From assembly GCA_007123785.1 (NCBI GenBank), contig SLGL01000373.1, positions 1 through 8,470 of the forward strand: a stretch of 8,470 nucleotides of DNA, in the 5' to 3' direction. The stretch is from Balneolaceae bacterium (GTDB taxonomy: Bacteria; Bacteroidota; Rhodothermia; Balneolales; Balneolaceae). Shown here piece after piece: positions 6,314 through 8,470 of this stretch. Positions within the stretch are counted from its first letter, which is position 1; each line of letters starts with the position of its first letter. The position numbers were made by a program, and so were the translations under genes. Under the pieces are notes generated by a model. The model did no database searches, was not told the origin of the DNA, and worked only from the letters and a program-made list of their open reading frames with translations.

Positions 6314-6850
6314 TCACTCCGTTGAATGTAAACGCCCCTGCATCATGGTAAAATGGCCCGGGTAGGTGCAGATGTAGGGATATACTCCGGGCTCCGGTAT
6401 GGTAAAAGTCACTTTTACAGTCTCACCCGGCCTTGCCAGTTCGGTCCAGGCCAGCATTCGGTTCTCTTCGTTCATGGGTATGTAGTCGTTTTGAAAGGCC
6501 TGAAGTGCTGCAATTCCCACGATCTGGATATCCGCTTCGGATCCCACCAGGATAATATTGTGAGGCATATCACTGGAGTTGATGTAACGCAATGTCAGCT
6601 CTGATCCCGCTTTTGCATTGATCCGGGTGATATCGTAACTAAAATCGGCCCCGAACGATTTGATGTCAAGCGTATCTCCCGGTGAGACCGTTACAGTACG
6701 CCCCTCCGTAAACTCTGATGAAGATTCTGCCGAATGTGACGGGTGACCATCATGACGACTCTCACCACTCTTGTTCCAGTAAAAAGCCAGGGAGAAGATT
6801 GAAAATAATGCGATGGCACTTAACCAAAGCAGATACCTGTATGTTTTCAT
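6314..6850 (-). CDS. Membrane-anchored azurin/plastocyanin-like blue copper protein
   Basis: A 178-residue type 1 copper protein for extracytoplasmic electron transfer. All four expected ligands are visible: H97 in DMPHN, C161 and H166 in YICTYPGHF, and M170; the C-5-H-4-M spacing equals that of azurin. An N-terminal hydrophobic segment at about 7-25 has no lipobox cysteine, so it is either a signal anchor or a cleaved signal peptide. A histidine- and serine-rich linker, SRHDGHPSHSAESSSE (31-46), joins it to the cupredoxin domain at about 52-176. The domain resembles copper domains found beside or within large HEAT-repeat/cytochrome c dehydrogenases, and a HEAT-repeat gene lies upstream on the same strand (7737 onward). 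Redox partners are inferred only. The gene converges on the beta-helix gene. Confidence 0.92.
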   Translation of the reverse strand: MKTYRYLLWLSAIALFSIFSLAFYWNKSGESRHDGHPSHSAESSSEFTEGRTVTVSPGDTLDIKSFGADFSYDITRINAKAGSELTLRYINSSDMPHNIILVGSEADIQIVGIAALQAFQNDYIPMNEENRMLAWTELARPGETVKVTFTIPEPGVYPYICTYPGHFTMMQGRLHSTE

Positions 6851-6890
6851 GCGTAATTATTATTGATGATGACTCCTGAACCTGAGTTCG

Positions 6891-6918
6891 ATTATAAACC
6901 GCCATTCATGTGCTTCAA
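6891..6918 (-). promoter_or_regulatory. Candidate promoter of the copper protein gene
   Basis: On the minus strand TTGAAG (6913-6918) and TATAAT (6891-6896) are separated by 16 nt, about 40 nt before the ATG at 6848-6850. The boxes fit the general sigma-70 pattern better than the TAnnTTTG type described in Bacteroides. It suggests that the copper protein is transcribed independently of the HEAT-repeat gene 886 nt upstream. Confidence 0.4.
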
Positions 6919-7144
6919 AAGTCCCCTCCTTTGCAAGTATTTTTCACCACAATGTAAAATCGAAGTCAGGTCCTGATGAACTCTTCAACATGATAAATAT
7001 TTTTGGTTAAACTGGAAAACATTTGGACAGATGTCTAACACGAATTAATTACCATCATTTGGATGACAAGTTTCATAGCTTGGTAAACACACCTCCTCGT
7101 CAATCAATAATTCACTACAAATCGAGTTTTTGACTGACTTTTCC

Positions 7145-7156
7145 CCTCTCGAGAGG
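7145..7156. repeat. 12-bp perfect palindrome cctctcgagagg
   Basis: The sequence cctctc|gagagg is self-complementary with no spacer. It lies about 230 nt upstream of the copper protein promoter candidate. It could bind a dimeric regulator or be chance. Confidence 0.35.
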
Positions 7157-7185
7157 CTTTGTGAAAATACCCTGTCAGGTTTTGG

Positions 7186-7209
7186 TAAGGTTACATTTTT
7201 AAGGTTACA
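7186..7209. repeat. Direct repeat of taaggttaca
   Basis: Ten identical bases occur at 7186-7195 and 7200-7209, a 14-bp period, separated by tttt. The function is unknown; a tandem binding site is possible, but no adjacent promoter was identified. Confidence 0.4.
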
Positions 7210-7373
7210 AATCAATGCAAGAACTCCCATCGCCCGTGGTATCTTTCTAAAAAAAGACGTCGGGGGCCTGGGCCACAATCACACCGCCCCGTGAAGGAAC
7301 CAGTCCGGTGGCAATTGATCCACAGTCCTGTCTCCCGAAGCTTTAGCGTAGGGAGGCTTGATCTTTTGGATCG

Positions 7374-7389
7374 TCCCGAAGCCTCGGGA
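7374..7389. repeat. Short inverted repeat tcccga/tcggga, second copy
   Basis: Arms at 7374-7379 and 7384-7389 enclose agcc. It matches the element at 353-368 except for one loop base. A related, longer element, ctcccgaag followed by gggag, lies just before it at 7332-7355. Confidence 0.5.
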
Positions 7390-7446
7390 TGAACAACAAA
7401 TTTCCTTAACACTTTAAATCGGTATGCTACAATTAATTTCATTTAA

Positions 7447-7466
7447 ATATGGGTATTATATGGGTA
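7447..7466. repeat. Direct repeat of atatgggta, 11-bp period
   Basis: Nine identical bases are found at 7447-7455 and 7458-7466, spaced by about one helical turn, the geometry of tandem binding sites on one DNA face. It lies far from the start of any recognised gene, so a regulatory role is speculative. Confidence 0.35.
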
Positions 7467-7484
7467 ATGTCAGGAACTTTTGGA

Positions 7485-7546
7485 CTGTTACCTTTTCAAT
7501 AGTGTTGCCCGCTTTTTAGTCAAAATTAGATGCTCGGCATGACAAT
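7485..7546 (+). repeat. Dispersed repeat, copy C (right half only)
   Basis: The stretch actgttaccttttcaatag, then tgttgcccgctttt and gtcaaaattag, matches the right half of copies A and B. The left half with agccctttcggg is missing. It lies about 190 nt past the stop of the HEAT-repeat gene. The boundary after 7530 is approximate, with weak similarity (gacaattgc versus caacaatagc) continuing. Confidence 0.6.
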
Positions 7547-7736
7547 TGCGCATATAACGATAAGAAAGACCGGGAGGTGGGTCCGGTAAGACAAACCAAC
7601 GAATTCGATCCAGGGGCTTTAATTTTTTAAGTCAAAATTTCTGGGATTTCATATTCTCACAACCTCCCGAGAAGAGATTGTACAGCCCCTATCTCAATTT
7701 CAATTTACCCGCCACATAGCCTGCAGCACCACACTA

Positions 7737-8470
7737 TTATCTCGGCCCGAAAAGATCGGGTTTGTCCCAGTGCCCGGAAATTCTATCGAGCAATTCGTGC
7801 AATCCTTCGGCTGTTTTGCTTCTGAGGTTTCGCATAATCTCTCTCTGCAGATCAGTAAATTCCGGAACATGATTTTCCGGCCAGTGTTCCGCCAATGCAT
7901 TCAAAAAACCTGACTGAAAAGCCGGATCAGCATCTGTCAAATCCGGTAATAAATCCGCCGCCAGCCCGGGATCATCTCCAAGTACAACGTGCCTCGTTAC
8001 ACGTTCCACAACCGTTGCTGCATTGGCCTTAAACGTACTATCCGCATTTTCAGGGAGTGTTTTTTCTAAAATCCGCGGTAAAAAAGAGTCGTGATTTTTT
8101 GAAGCTGCTGCGGTTGCCGCATCCCGAATCCATCGGTCGTTCGCATTTTCTTCGAGGAGAATCATCTCTGCAATGGCCCTTGCCGATCTCGGATCAGATG
8201 GAAGATCGGCAAGAGCCAGCAAGGCGGCCAGTCGCAACTGAGGATCGGCAGCCATCATACTGTTCACCGGCATGGTATAGGTCATATCTCCCGGAGTATC
8301 GGGGTTCGGAAGAAAATCTGCCAAGAGGAGATGATCCAGCAGCTCCTGCGTCCGGGGAAGGGTCATCAGTGCGGCTCTTCTGACGGCGGTTACCGGATGA
8401 TGTAAGGCTCCAAATGCTGCTTGAACGGCTTCATCCGAACCATTTTTTTCGTCCAGGACTCCCAGGCCGT
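7737..8470 (-). CDS. HEAT-repeat protein, C-terminal part (5' end outside window)
   Basis: The frame is open through the window edge, so the methionine at 8364-8366 is internal; 243 residues are visible. They form alpha-helical HEAT-type units, for example EAVQAAFGALHHPVTAVRRA, then DPQLRLAALLALADLP, NDRWIRDAATAAA and AFQSGFLNALAEH. The chain ends at DKPDLFGPR with tandem stops TAA TAG. The spacing and wording of the repeats resemble the HEAT section of large secreted dehydrogenase/cytochrome c proteins (sorbosone dehydrogenase or PVC-type), whose genes often accompany azurin-like copper proteins such as the one at 6314-6850. No CxxCH haem motif is visible, so the match rests on the HEAT units and neighbourhood alone. 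If it belongs to that family, a C-terminal cytochrome domain is absent here. A generic HEAT-repeat scaffold remains possible. Confidence 0.75.
   Translation of the reverse strand, partial: GLGVLDEKNGSDEAVQAAFGALHHPVTAVRRAALMTLPRTQELLDHLLLADFLPNPDTPGDMTYTMPVNSMMAADPQLRLAALLALADLPSDPRSARAIAEMILLEENANDRWIRDAATAAASKNHDSFLPRILEKTLPENADSTFKANAATVVERVTRHVVLGDDPGLAADLLPDLTDADPAFQSGFLNALAEHWPENHVPEFTDLQREIMRNLRSKTAEGLHELLDRISGHWDKPDLFGPR

Larger units (their letters stand above)
6919..7736. other. Gene-free stretch between copper and HEAT genes
   Basis: Two minus-strand open frames of 76-77 codons (7045-7278 and 7212-7442) overlap each other and have low-complexity, arginine- and serine-rich translations without any family look, so I do not call genes. 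Visible structures are a 12-bp palindrome (7145-7156), a direct repeat (7186-7209), an imperfect ctcccgaag/gggag hairpin at 7332-7355, an inverted repeat (7374-7389), a second direct repeat (7447-7466) and dispersed repeat copy C (7485-7546). The long spacing argues against one simple operon for the flanking genes. Confidence 0.5.

Noticed and set aside
7045..7442. Two overlapping minus-strand open frames of 76-77 codons
   Set aside because: They overlap each other, cross short inverted repeats, lack a ribosome binding site and show no domain or conserved-looking motif.
7700..7900. Frameshifted extension of the HEAT protein C-terminus
   Set aside because: The alternate frame has no HEAT-like character, and the main frame ends in tandem stops after a plausible end, so a frameshift is not needed.

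Overview
The window looks like chromosomal DNA of a free-living member of the Bacteroidota/Balneolota/Rhodothermota grouping. This is inferred from moderate GC, weak ribosome binding sites, chains of sensor kinases with Rcp1-like response regulators, a Tat-type secreted beta-helix protein, an azurin-like copper protein beside a HEAT-repeat protein, and gene-poor gaps rich in short repeats. No rRNA, tRNA, CRISPR array or intact insertion sequence was seen.

Left part (465-3302, minus strand): a decaying three-gene signalling cassette. Transcription order is a sensor histidine kinase pseudogene (2719-3302, five in-frame stops and a frameshift), an intact single-domain response regulator (2304-2732), and a REC-PAS-PAS-HisKA_2 kinase (609-2297). 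The last gene is cut by one UGA exactly at the glycine of the ATP-binding G2 box; the missing 47 codons are still open just downstream (465-608). The regulator therefore lies between two damaged kinases. The block 1-464 is non-coding and carries a dispersed repeat interrupted by a perfect 18-bp-stem hairpin.

Middle (3294-4661): a possible plus-strand gene scrap, then a two-gene module on the minus strand, a DUF4258 protein followed with ATGA overlap by a small YgiT/MqsA-type zinc-finger protein. This is the layout of a type II toxin-antitoxin pair. It lies between two tracts with exact 7-nt periodicity (3604-3631 and 4269-4303), followed by a repeat-like gene-free stretch.

Right part: a plus-strand secreted right-handed beta-helix protein (4662-6104) converges on a membrane-anchored blue copper protein of the azurin type (6314-6850, minus), with the second copy of the dispersed repeat between them. 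An 886-bp gap (6851-7736) holds a candidate promoter for the copper protein, several short repeats and palindromes, and the third copy of the dispersed repeat. The window ends inside a minus-strand HEAT-repeat protein (7737 to beyond 8470). It resembles the HEAT part of large dehydrogenase/cytochrome c proteins that often occur with azurin-like partners, so an extracytoplasmic electron-transfer role for these two genes is plausible but not shown.

I found no clearly new multi-gene system. The strongest observations are the paired decay of the sensor kinases, the single-base loss of the G2 glycine, the three-copy repeat with a hairpin insertion, and the heptad tracts around the toxin-antitoxin module.
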